DNA of 64,000 nt from Tetradesmus obliquus (lineage: Eukaryota > Chlorophyta > Chlorophyceae > Sphaeropleales > Scenedesmaceae), in assembly GCA_030272155.1 (NCBI GenBank), contig CP126191.1, positions 2,254,501 through 2,318,500 on the forward strand, written 5' to 3'. The translations under genes were made by a program, and so were the position numbers. Below, piece after piece: positions 1 through 12,000 of the stretch. The notes below the pieces were generated by a model. It did not search any database, was not told the DNA's origin, and worked only from the letters and a program-made list of their open reading frames with translations. Position 1 is the first letter of the stretch, and every line of letters starts with the position of its first letter.

Positions 1-149
1 GTGAGGTGAGCAGTGAGGTGATGGTAACAATGCGGTTTCCAGCGTGTCGCACAGCATCTTGGCAGGTGTGCAGCTGCTGCTTGCGTTTGGTGTGTGTCAA
101 TGTCGACACTGATGCGATGGTGACTGCCGCTCCCGTATGCCACTTGCAG

Positions 150-2198
150 GAGCCGCTGCTCAATGCCACTAATGGGCCAGACGGCAACCCATTCGCTGGT
201 TTGCTGCCACAGGCAGGCAGCGGTGCAGCAGCTGGTGCGGGTGCTGGCAGTGCAGGCGGCAGCGCGGCAGCAGACCAGCCGAGCTCGCAGCCGCTGCCAA
301 ACCCGTGGGCGCCACAGGGAGGTGCAGCAGGTGAGGCGTGCAAAGTGTTCTCAACAAGGGAATCAGCAGGGAACACTTACAGGGTATGCCTGGCTTGCAC
401 GCAGTGGTGTACCTCTTAGCATCCTGCCTAGATTCCTTGCTGCCATTGTGCCTACTGCGTAGTGCTGACGCTGCTGTTGCTGCTGCTGCTGGTGCCGCTG
501 CAGCTGGTGCAGGTGCAGCAGCAGGCGGCGCAGCAGCTGGAGGCAGGGGCGGCATGCCAGACCTTGCAGCGCTGCTGGGAGGGGGCGGTGCTGGCGGCCT
601 GGGCAGCATGATGGGAGGTCTGGGCGGTGCTGGCGGCGCTGGCATGGGCAACATGTCTGAGATGACTGCGCGCATGCTGGAGGACCCTGCGATGCGCGAG
701 AGCATGATCAGCATGATCAGCCAGCCGGGCATGATGGACATGATTGCCAACAGCAACCCGCAGCTGAACCAGATGCTGAATGCTATGCCTGGCTTCCGGG
801 AGACGATGTCCAACCCTGAGGTGCTGCGCACGGTGCTCAACCCAGACATGATGCGCATGGCGATGAACATGGTGAGTGGGCAGAGGGGGCTGCAGGGGTT
901 GGCCAAGCCCCTATACATGCAGCGCTTGTCATTGGTGTTCATGCGTGGCTTGCGCACAGAGGCCAAGCCCCTATACATGCAGCGCTTGTCATTGGTGTTC
1001 ATGCGTGGCTTGCGCACAGAGTTGGGTGTGGGTGTGCGTGCGGGGGCATGCTTGCCCAGCGAGCGCATAAGGAAGGGTAGTCAGCACAGACATTGCTGCA
1101 CCTCAACCTAAAAGCTCGCCAGGCGGTGCAGGTGGGCTTGGCACCGTGCTTTCAAGCGCTGACGCGCGCACTGGTTGTGCTTGCAGGGCGGTGGCGCTGG
1201 TGGCGCAGCAGCTGGTGGCGATGCAGCAGCAGGCGCAGGTGGGATGTTCAACCCGGCGATGCTGGCATCTATGCTGTCTGGGGCGGGTGGAGCAGGCGGC
1301 CCCAGCGGCGCTGGTGGTGCTGGTGGCGGCATGGAAGGGCTGATGGGCATGCTGAACCAGATGCAGATGGGAGGCCTGGGCGGCATGGGTGGCATGGGTG
1401 GCTTTGGCGGCCCAGCGCCTGTGGCAGACCCAGCAACGACGTATGCCACGCAGATACAGCAGCTGCAGGTGGGTTTGGGTAGGGGCTGTGGCATGCAGCA
1501 GCGCACGCACCGCGTGATTTGGTTTGTTTAGGATTGCTGGGTTGCAGAACTTCTGGCTGGCAACCCACCTATGTGTTGCTGCAAGTGTATCTGAAGGGCA
1601 CAGCAGAATGGTAAGCTGGACTGTTCATCATCATAGGGTTGAGTCCAGAATGCCCATCAGCAGCACAACATGTTTGCATGCTTACATGCGAATGTGATTA
1701 CATGTGTTTTGTCGACAACATGCACGTCATCATCATAATCATCATGTTTGGCACGCTGAGGGGGCGGTTTAGTTGAAGCTGAGACACCCAGTTCGTTTGT
1801 ACGGGGGGTAAGCGACCAGCGAGGGCGGGTCTTGCTGTGCTTCAGGGGGGTTAAGCGGAAAGCGGACTGGTCACTGCCAGTCAATACACTGAACAGTACA
1901 GTGAAAGCCTCACAGGGGAGGGGGGTGAAGCGGCAAGCGACTTTTCAAGGCACCACGTGTTGCCTAGCGGACCCCCGGTAAGCGATTGTTACCCCTCCAC
2001 AGACGAACTGGGTGTCTCAGCTTGCCAAAACCGCCCCATGATATAGACTGCTGTATGCATGAACCACCTTCAACACATTGTGTTACATTGCTGCAGGACA
2101 TGGGCTTCTACGACCAGGAACAAAACATCAGGGCCCTGCAGGCAAGCGGCGGCAACGTCAACGCAGCAGTAGAGCGGTTGCTGCAGGGCTTCCCTTGA
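150..2198 (+). CDS. Ubiquilin/DSK2-type ubiquitin receptor, 3' part (N-terminus lies before the window)
   Basis: Shuttle factor that brings ubiquitinated clients to the proteasome in cytosol and nucleus. Exons by splice sites and phase: 150-330, 504-871 (acceptor could also be at 518, same phase), 1187-1468 and 2097-2198, ending in TGA; about 310 codons are visible. The middle exons carry STI1-type segments rich in Met/Asn/Pro/Gly ([27 protein letters not shown]). The last two exons join at [10 protein letters not shown] and [10 protein letters not shown] to make a C-terminal UBA domain with the [20 protein letters not shown] core, the typical end of ubiquilins. The N-terminal ubiquitin-like domain is not in the window; bases 1-149 read as the preceding intron. 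Long Ala/Gly linkers are typical of algal proteins. Introns are TG-rich and hold two odd elements, listed separately. Family assignment is firm. Confidence 0.93.
901..1020. repeat. Exact 60-bp tandem duplication inside a ubiquilin intron
   Basis: Bases 901-960 and 961-1020 are identical at every position. Both copies lie in the intron 872-1186, just after its GTGAGT donor. A 60-bp insertion leaves the coding exons untouched. Zero divergence in non-coding DNA points to a recent event or an assembly duplicate. Confidence 0.97.
1761..2037. mobile_element. MITE-like element with ~35-bp terminal inverted repeats in a ubiquilin intron
   Basis: Left arm 1761-1796 and right arm 2003-2037 are inverted copies. 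A 10-bp outer block (GGGGCGGTTT) and a 21-bp inner block (AAGCTGAGACACCCAGTTCGT without its last base is 20 bp) match exactly; between them are a few mismatches and one 1-base gap. The ~200-bp interior has no coding capacity and holds degenerate motifs of the type GGGGTAAGCGAC (near 1804, 1846, 1921 and 1973). This is the architecture of a non-autonomous DNA transposon. I could not identify a clean target-site duplication, so an old insertion or simple foldback sequence is also possible. It lies inside intron 1469-2096. Confidence 0.6.
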
Positions 2199-3025
2199 GC
2201 AACGGACTTCCAGCAGCTTTTGCGCCATTGTGGATCATTGGCAAGTGCGCGTGTCACAAATGTACTGGCATGTGTGCTGGCTTGAGCACTAGCTTTTGCA
2301 ACGTGCAGATTTGTGTCTTTACTGCATGTTGGTGCTGCGTGGGTGCATGTGCAGCTGCAGAGCATGATTGTGGCTTCAAGAGTGCAGTGTAGTGGGTGGT
2401 ATGCCATGGCGATAGCTTTTGACACTGCCAGGCAGTGGCCTGTCCTTGGCTTGTATCTCGCGACACAGCTGCTTTACATAGCTGTGCACGGTTTCAATTG
2501 TCTTTTTCTTTTCAAGCGAGATATTAAGTTTCGTTGGCACCGCAGTGCAGTGCTGAAGTTTCAAATGTTGTTGGTCAACATGTTGGTCAGTGCTGGTCAA
2601 ACAACTGTGACAGCACGTGGGTTTTGCCAACGTTTCGTTTTCATGGAAATGACATACACAAACGCTGCGATCGCGTTAGTCTCCGCTTTCACGTTGCCAG
2701 TTCGCGCTCTTGGTGAAGGTAGAACACTTCTGCACCTGCGCAAATTGGCTGATCGATTCCGCAGAACATTGAAACATGCGAAAACGGTAAATTTGAGTCT
2801 CAAGCCTTTAAACCTGTACATCCGGGCGTTGCACACATGGGCCAAGCACAGTGCTGCCAGCTGTGAGGGGATAGCTGTGTCATAGCTTGGCCTCAGGCTG
2901 TCAAAGCCAGTATAATCGGTTGATTTCAGCGTGGAGACACTGTTGGTGCTTTGGTTACAGAGCCGGGCAAGACAAGTGGCTGGGAACAGCAGCATGTGCC
3001 TATAGCTAGCCTGAGATCCGGCGTG
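2199..3025. other. Intergenic region: ubiquilin 3' UTR and TmcB-like 5' region
   Basis: The part to about 2480 is TG-rich like the 3' UTRs of other plus-strand genes here. No TGTAA was seen. An open frame at 2313-2885 has no ATG at its start and no recognisable motif; I treat it as chance. Confidence 0.5.
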
Positions 3026-6000
3026 ATGGAGCGCCAGTCAAGCTTTGGCTCCACCTCCAGTGCTGGGTCTGCCTTCACCAGCCGTTCAGCTACAACAAAG
3101 TACGTGTCAGCACCTGCTCAGCTGTTCTCCTGCAGCTGGTGTCAGTTACTGCAATGGTTGCAGGAAGCAAAGCAGCAGGCAGAGCAACATGCACCCTGCA
3201 GCAACGCTTATGCTACAGCTGGCAGGCTGCCCACAGCACATGCGTAACGTTCTTAACGGTTGTTTTGCATCAGTCCTCAGAGGAGAGAGCACTGCAGCCT
3301 CTCAGGCATCAGAACACTGAGGTGCATGCTCAACATGCAGGTTGGTTAATGAAGCGGAGAAGGAGCAAGGCATTGACAACAATGGCCACAGCCTGCTCAC
3401 GGCGCTGTTCGGTGCACTGTACACCCTTGCCAAGGAAAAGATCAATGACAGCGCCAACGTGGCCATGCTGGCCATCTGGGTGGACTTCCTCATGATCTTC
3501 ACACTCTTACTCATGCCTGAGTACCCCTGGCTGGTGCAGTCGGATCTGTGGTAAGCTTCCAGCACAGGCTCAGGAGCAAGTCTGCAACATGACATGCAGC
3601 AACTGTGCGGCAGTGTGCATACCTGCCGCAGCTGTTCTTTGGCAACACATGCCAGTAACAGCACAAACCACCAGCAGCTGGATACACCTGCTGTGACTAA
3701 CTGAACAGCCGATTCTTTCCATGCTTGTGCACCTGTAACTTGCAGGCTGTACAAGGTGTTCTATTACATTCAGATCCACTTGCCAATTGCCAACGCGGTG
3801 AGGGTCTGTTGTACTCTGCTTATATCAGTGATGGCAGCAGCACTGGATGGCAGAGATGCATGTCTCAGCTATCTCCTGCAAGCATCGATGCTCGACTCTG
3901 GCGTTGCTGGCCGCAGCAGCAGGTTTGGCAGGCTCAGCAAGTGCGGCAGTGATAACAATATGCGTACAAAGCTTAGCAGCAACAGCGGCAGCAGCACTGG
4001 GTGAGCAGCAGCGCTCACGTTCTTTTGCACATGGATCCATGCAGGGCTACAAGTTCTACTTGGTGGTCTTCTACATCCTGGCGGGCATCTTGTTCATCTC
4101 AGTGGCCATCTGCATATGGGTCGGCTGGTGCTTCATGAATGACAACTTCCCCTTCCTGTGGCCCATCAAAGTGGCACGCGTGGTGGTCAGCTTGTTTGTC
4201 AGCATGTTCTACATCGCCTCGCTCAACATATTCTTGATGGCCTGTGCATGCAAAAAGGACGAGTACACACACAAATGGCTCCACTTGGTGTGGCACAACG
4301 GTGCGTGTTGCGCTGGTTGAAAGGGGTTGTGTGCTGCTATTGCTGTTGCTGCAACGGCTGCTGCTGCTGCTTTGTGCACACATGATTGCCTGCAGGAGCA
4401 CTGCACACCGCACACAGCAGGCAACAGCTGAAACCTGCACTTGTTGGTTTGGTTTGTGTATGGCAGTCGTCGGCAAGGCACTCTGCACGTTACTCAAGTG
4501 TTTCCTGCAGCGTAGCGCTGATTTGCTGGCCGTGCCTACTGCTGCTGCCGCTGCCACTCAACAGAGTGTTTCAGCCTTCCACACCTGATCCATGTTGCTT
4601 TCAGCATAACCAGCGGGGTGGTGTTCTTTACAGTCGCCTTGCTGCTGGTGAGCGAATGTTGCAGCAGCTTTCCGTCCTTGGCAGCATGCTTGCTTGTAGT
4701 TCCACTTTGCAAGTAACGGGGCTGACCAAACCTTTGCTTGCTCAGCAACATACCGCCTCCAGAGCATCACTGCTGGCGGCAGCACGAGAAGCACAGTCCG
4801 ACATTGCTTTGCTACCTGGCTTAGGCCGTTTTCACTGCCTCATGCACAGCTAGCATGACCGCTGAAAGCCACGTGTGCCTGCCTGCAGGTGCTGGGTGAC
4901 CACGAGTTGGAGCCTATGAGCAAGAGTTTGCTGGCTGCACCCCACAGCATGTGCGAGCTGCGCGCACTGCTCTGCAAGACGCTGATCACCATAGCAGACA
5001 TCATCTTCAAGCCTGCGCCCCACATCCAAGTCGTGATGTACTGCATCGCCTGCGGCCTGCTGTTCTACTACCATGCACGCATGGTGAGCAGCAGCATGCA
5101 ACTGCAGCGGTCAAATACGCCATGGATGGCAAGCGGATCGAACAGAATATACGCAGAAAGTCAGTACATAGGAACGAGCATGCTGCAGCTATACAAGGGC
5201 TGATGGCGACACACACATGTGACTCCTGCCTGCCATTGCCGCAGGTGCCTCACTACGTGCCATGGATCAACGTCTTGAGGGGAGGCTTGAATGCTGTCCT
5301 GGCGTGGGTGGCGCTGCTGGCCTGCATCCTGTCATACACTGTGGAGTGGGAGTATGACCACGGCCATCCTGTGTGGCACGCTGAGGAGTACCGCCGCACC
5401 ATGACAGTGGTGAGCAGTGCTCTGTGTGGTGTGCCCACACCTCGGTGTTTTGCAGCCACATGCTTGGTGTTTTGTGCGCCTGGCATGCAGAGGAGCCTTT
5501 CTTAGGTACAGCAGTGCCAGCTGGCTTTTTTCGGCTGCAGTGTCTCATCCAGGCCCTTTCCCTGTCCGAGAATTGCACATTACCTCCATATCAACTGCCA
5601 TGCTGTTGTTGGCCGTTCTTGCGCAGGTGATGGCCGTAGGCGTGCCAGTCATGTTCATTGTCGGCGCCGGCATCTGCTGGCTGCGCCTCGTGTATGCCTG
5701 GCGCACAGCGCTCAAGTTCAAGCAGCTGCCAGCAGGCGTGAAGCCGCGCAGCATCCACCGCTTCACCAGCGAGTTTGATGTTGAGGTTGCCAGCCGCATC
5801 GGGCGTGTCTGGGATGAGGACGGCGTGCTGGATGCAGCGGCAACAGAGATCGCAGAGAATGTGCTCAAGGTGGGGACACTATGTTGGGTGGTTAATCAGA
5901 TAGCATATGCGGGCTTTGGCAGCATAACATCCTGCGACATGATGCACCACGAGAAGACAGACAGCTTGCTGTTGCCCGCAGGTTTTTAGTGCTCCACGAC

Positions 6001-9000
6001 AAGCAGATGACCATGCAGCAAGCAGAACAGCTTTATTCTTGGCTCACGCAGGAGCTATACCTGCCGCCGGAGCACAAGTGCTGACTGACGGCTGGCTATG
6101 TACTCCTGCTCCGTTGTGTGGGTGTTCTGTGCTGGCCGCAGGCTGGAGTGGCTATGAAGCCCAACAGTGTGTTCCTGCATATTGTCTACTCCAACTACCT
6201 GATCGATGTGCGGCACAACCACCAGCTGGGCTGGAACCACCTGGAGCAGGCGAAGAAGCTGGAGCCCAACCTCAGCTACCAGTTCAGCATCTTCACGCGC
6301 GGGCAGGAGCACAAGCAGAAGGCTGCTGGAGGAGGCAGCGGCAACAATGAGAGTGTGGACCTGGTGTCCTATGTGGAGTTCCAGAAGAACTACAGGTGAT
6401 TGCGCTGACAAACACGGCTGAGATGCGGGCTTGGAAGCAAGTTTGCTCTCGCAGGAACACTTTGCACATGGTACCATGGGAGTCCACGTAGACGCCGCAG
6501 CTGCTACCTGAAGCACTCGGCCAATGTACACGCACGGCACTGACCCACGCCTGTGCTGTGCCGCTGCCTGCACGGCTGCGCAGGGCGCTGCTGGTGTACC
6601 ACAAGGCCTCGCTGGTGGCCACGCGCGACTTCTGGCGGCTGCTGACGCGCGAGGTCATCCCCATGGAGCGCCTGGGCCACAGCTTCAAGCGCATCGACGA
6701 GATGGAGCTCATGGCTGAGAAGACCTACAAGCTGGTGCTGGACCGCTACCCCACCAACGCCAAGCTGCTGAAGAGCTACGGCAAGTTCCTGGAGCACGTC
6801 AAGGTGAGCCGCCTGCAGCTGGGCGCCAGGATGCCCTGTTGGTGTGGCAGAACTCAATGCAGGAGATGCGGGGCGTGAGGCTGACGGGCTTTCAGGGGCT
6901 TCGCTAGAGACAAGGCACAGTGGCGCGACAGCATGTGTGCCTGTGTTGGCAGCCTTTGCGTCCGACTTTGTTTGAATGGAGATGTTGGAGCAGGAAAGAA
7001 GCCTTGAACCCCACGCCCTGATTTGCACAGTTGTTAACAGCACCCCATGGGTCGTTCTGTAACAGCTTAACATGTTTGGTTGCAGAACGACCCATGGGGT
7101 GCTGCCCGCTACTATGCTGAGGCTGAAAAGCAGGAGGAGCTGGCAGAGAGCAATGCCACAGAGCTGAACGTGAGCAGAAATGGCGACAACTTGTGTAGAG
7201 CAGCAGCCGTGCACCACTTGAAGTGCTTGGGGCATACAGGCATGTGAAACACTGGAGTACTGCATGTTGTTGCCACCACCTGTGTATGATGAACATCACA
7301 CGACAACCAGAACACTACGTGTAGTTGCAGTTGCTGCACTTGTACAGGTAGAATTTGACTGCCGGCGTGCATGTATGCCAGACTGAAGCATGCGGCTGCT
7401 TGCACCATGCCCCTTGTGCATTCTTGTTTGTGCAGATTGGGGACGGTGAAATCACAGTGGACGACAAGTCTGCAATTGTCACCATCAACGCCCAGGGTAT
7501 CATTCAGCTGGCGAACAAGGTTGCATGCGCCATGTTTGGGTGAGCAGCCAGCAGCTCTAATGCACAGAGCGCTGCATACTTAGTATGTGCCAGCCTGCTG
7601 TGTTGTGCCATAGTTGCTAGGTTGCAGTCAGCATGCCTGCCGTGTACGTTGGCTGTTGCTCAGTTAGATAGAAACGTGTGCTGCATATTTTGATGGTGCC
7701 AGGTACAACAAAGGGGAGCTGGAAGGCAAGAACGTCAACTGCCTGATGCCCCAGCCATTCAGCATGCGCCACAACTCATACCTTAACAACTACATCACCA
7801 CTGGCCATGCCAAGCTGCTGGACGTCACACGCGAGGTGAGCAGCAGGCAACCAGCTTACTCCGCCAATGCATGAACAACAAGCAGCTCATCAGGTGATGC
7901 CATGGCTCACACTGCCAAAGCTGCACCGCAGGTGTAAGATTGTCTAAAACAATGTGAAAGTAAGGAACGTCAAATATTGCAAACAAACTTTGCCAATGCG
8001 CAGGTCGTGGCGCTGCACAAGGACCGCTATGTGTTCCCTGTGACCCTCACAGTCAGCAAGCTGAGCGGCTCGGGAGCTGAGACCACGTTCATGTCTGTGC
8101 TCAAGGTGAGTGAAGGATGATGCGAACTGTCTGTTGATGATGCTGTCTTGCAATGCGTTCTGCATCCACATCGCTTATGCAAGCTAGACAGCATGCTCAC
8201 CTTGGCGTCCTTGAGAAACCAAGTTGTAGCAAAGCCGCTATCATGAGCAGGACATTACACGCAATCACTGCATGTTGGACTTTGCTTGCAGGAAGCTGCT
8301 GAGGGGGACACTGACACCATCAGGGCCTGGCTGCTAATCAGCGGCACCATGCTGTGCGCGGACCAGTCCTTCCTGGACTATGCCGGCTGGTCGCCAGGGG
8401 AGCTGGTGGGCAGGGCCTTCAGCAGCTTGGGGGCAGACAGCAGCGAGCTAGACGAGTGAGTGGCTGAGGTGGTGAAAGAAACTAACAATAACTAACACCT
8501 GCTGTGTTTGTGCTCCTTGGTGTAGCTTTTCCTCATGTGCTTACATAGTCCAGGTAGTCCAGCACGTGTTGGTGCACTCGTTCTGCAGTTGAGCAGCTCA
8601 TCGACAGGTCTTGTGTAGCCTTGAGTTGAGAGGGTGGCTGTTGCACCTGCTGCTCCTCTGTTCTGCAGCTTGGTCGCCAGCTGTGCCAACTGCACTGAGC
8701 AGGAGCTCAAGGCAGGGGCAGTGCAGATCAAGACAACCATCAGGCACAAGTATGCACAGGACGTGCCAGTCAGCATCAAGTTTGAGATGGGAGGTGAGCC
8801 AGCACAGAATGCTTATGTATGCATGTAGTTCTGCAATATTTGTCAGTCCAGCACGCAGTGGACTCAACATAGTGTTTGCACTTCATGATTTGCAGTACAG
8901 CACAGCCCCACTCTGTATCAGAGTAACACCAGTTTCTCTGCAGTAATGTCCAGGCTGGCTGACTCACGTATGCTTTGTGCATGTCATCAGGCACGGAGAG

Positions 9001-12000
9001 CCAGCGTGTGCTGGTGGCTGTGATGAAGAAGCTGTCGGAGACGGTGCCCATGGCTGCCTTTGACCACAAGGGCCGCTGCGTGTTTGCCAACACGCCGCTG
9101 GCCTCCATGCTGGGCTTCAAGCTCAGCGTGCTGCGCACCAAGGAGATCAGCCAGCTGCTGCCGCAGCCGTATGGCCGCCTGCACATGAAGTGGATCACGG
9201 TGAGGATGCCAGGCAAAGGGCAGGCCGGGAGGTGCTTGGTTGGTCCATATTGTTGTATGGCAGAGATGCAGCAGTGGTACAATGCTGGCGTCTGTTGTTC
9301 CCGTGCGGTCACTACACACTGATTGCCACTTAGCCGCTTTGAAAGCTGCTGCTGTATGTCACAACACAGCATGAAGTTGTTGCAACTCCTGATGATGAAC
9401 GTGAGTTGGGATGAACTTGCTAAGACTTGTTGCACTGCAGGAAGCTGGCAGCATGAGCGCCAGGCAGACACCCAACAGCTGCAGGAACAGCAACACCAGC
9501 ATCATGCTGTCGTCAAACGGTACCCCAGTGTACTTCAAGACAGACATCATTGCGCAGAACGCCTCGGCAGCGGCACACAGCCAGGTTGATGGCAGCAGTG
9601 AAAGTGTGTGGGCAGTGAAGGTCACACGCAGCACAAAAGAAGCCATGCTGGGCGAGCGGCGCATGCAGCTGCTGGTAGCGTCAGATGGCCGCATCCTGTG
9701 GGCTACCCCTGCTTCCCCTGCAGCACTGTTTGGCTTGGAGCCAGCAGCGCTGGTGGGCCAGAAGCTGCAGGGCATCATCGACCTGTTTGCTGAGTACTGC
9801 TTAGGTGAGGCAGCTGTTGCTTGCACTGCCTGTATATGGGCTGGGTTGACGGGTGTGTCTGGCGTTGCAGGCAACAGCTGCATGCGTGTGCTTGCACGCT
9901 GCTTGCTGAATCATCACCACGCTTTTGTGATACTGTCGCGCTTGTGTTTTGATCGCTGCCAACGTGTGTTTAATCCTTGAACAACATGCACATGCAGGCC
10001 TGGTGTCTGGCGACATAGCAGCTGCACTGGCTGCGCTGCTGAGCCGCACTGCCAACAGACCTGGCAGCTCCTGGAGGGTGGGTGTAGGCGCAACTGCAGC
10101 TGCAGCTGTGGAGCAGCAGCAGGCGCGTGAGGCTGACCTGCTGTCGCTGACAGCGAAGTCAGCGCTGACAAGCACCGCAGACTCGAAGCGGCTCATGGTG
10201 CGGCAGGTGTCCGCCAGGAGCAGGCTGAAGGCTGCCATCATGACGGTGAGGGGAGCTGTGATTGTCACTCTGTAATGTCATGGAGCATGGTGCATGCGCC
10301 TGCAGCTTTCCAGGTACTTGAACCAGGTCACTAACGTTACCCTGGCAGCTATGAAACTCAGCGAAGTGGGTGACGCAGAGCAGCTCTGCATGCCAGCAGC
10401 CAAGAGCGCAAGTGTATGTTATGCTACCAAGCACTCTAAAACCTTGCGCCAACGTACAGCCACTCATGATGCTTGACTGTCAGGTTGTCACATCTCGCGC
10501 ATGCACTTCTGCTGTCTTGCTCTCTGTGAGCAGGTGTCCATGCCCACAGATGATGTGGTGCCTGAGGAGGTGCTCATTGCAGCAGGCGAGGAGGCTGCAG
10601 TGGTGCTGGACCTGTGGCGGGCTGACATGCTGCTGGGAGTGGCAGAAGTGGTTGAGGGCTGCACTCTGGTGCGCGTGGAGCCCAGTGTGGGCCTGCTGCT
10701 GGGCGTCAACAGCAGCAGGATGCTCAACTCCACGCTGAACAAGTGAGTGTGAACAGCTGCTTGACCTCAATGCAGCAGGAACGGGATGGTGTGTTCATAC
10801 TCGACTGTCCAATCTGCCCCGTTAGGTGCACACAGATCATGTTTGGGTCCGGCTTTTGCAAAACCAAGCCAGCTGGATCGCTGTGAGGGATTGATCAAAC
10901 AGCATGTGACTAGGCTGCGCTGACCAGGGCTCTGCTGGCTGTGGATCTTGGGCCTTCTTTGCAAACAAAATGCCTCACAGCTGCTCTGCCTACTGGTGTG
11001 TTGCTGCGTCACAGGTGGCTGAGCCTGCCTGCTGACAGCACCACGGATGACCTCATGGGCACAAAGGGCACCAAGAAGGGCGGCCTCAAGAGCAGCCGCG
11101 TGCGCTAGATCGGCCCACGCTTGATGGTCAACAGCGTGCACGAAGACAGGCGCCCAGTGACCATTGTGGTGCAGGTGCGTGTACTATGGCGGCTGTCATC
11201 AGCATGACTGCTTGCTGCTACTGGAAACATGTGCTGGCAGGCCAAATCGTGCTAGTTGTTGCAGCTGTTGTTGTGTCAACTGGCGATGCGCAATGCAGAA
11301 GGCCAGCAATTCGTGACCTCTAAGGGGTGTTCAATGCCACTGCCATGTCCACTACCCAACCTCGCTACTGCTGCCTCTAACCCACCAAACCAGGCCTGCA
11401 TGAAAGAGGGCTCACATGACGACAGGCTGATGCTGGCCCTCAAGGTGTCTAAGCCGCTCACAGGCGCCCCTGGCGTACTGGCAGCCCTCATCACCTCAGA
11501 GGCAGCAGGCCTCTCTGCAGCTGGCTGGTCTGGTGGCCCTGTGGATGGCATGGGCACTGTGGGCGAGCTGGTGAACCTGTCTGGTGCAGGCGGCCTAGGG
11601 GGACCATTGCCAGAGGGAGTGCCAGCACTGAACATGAGGCGGGTGGGTGGCAGCACCATGTGCGGCAGTGCTATGAGTCAGGCTATGTGTGTTTACTGGT
11701 TTGGGAAGGCCTTTATGGGTGAATAGTTCCCCACTGCACTTTTGTTTAACACACTGCTTCAACCATGTCATTCATCACTTTCTAGTTCATCACTTCTTGT
11801 GTTCAACTGTCACATATGCAGGTGGGCTTGGGCAGCGCGCCTGAAGAGATGGACCTGCTGGGCACGAACACGCACAGGGCCACACACAGGAGCAACGCAG
11901 ACAGCACCATGATGGCCACTGCACGCATGGTGGAAGTGGACCTGAATGAGACCGGCGGCTCCAAGTCGCCGCGCAAGAAAGGCAGGGCGCCGGCGGTGCT

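Noticed and set aside
2313-2885. 190-codon open frame downstream of ubiquilin
   Set aside because: Starts at a non-ATG codon, shows no motif, and lies in 3'-UTR-like sequence. A real lineage-specific gene cannot be fully excluded.
11106-11108. TAG as a reassigned sense codon
   Set aside because: TAG ends several genes at the expected family C-termini, such as uS19m and CDC14, so it is a stop in this genome.
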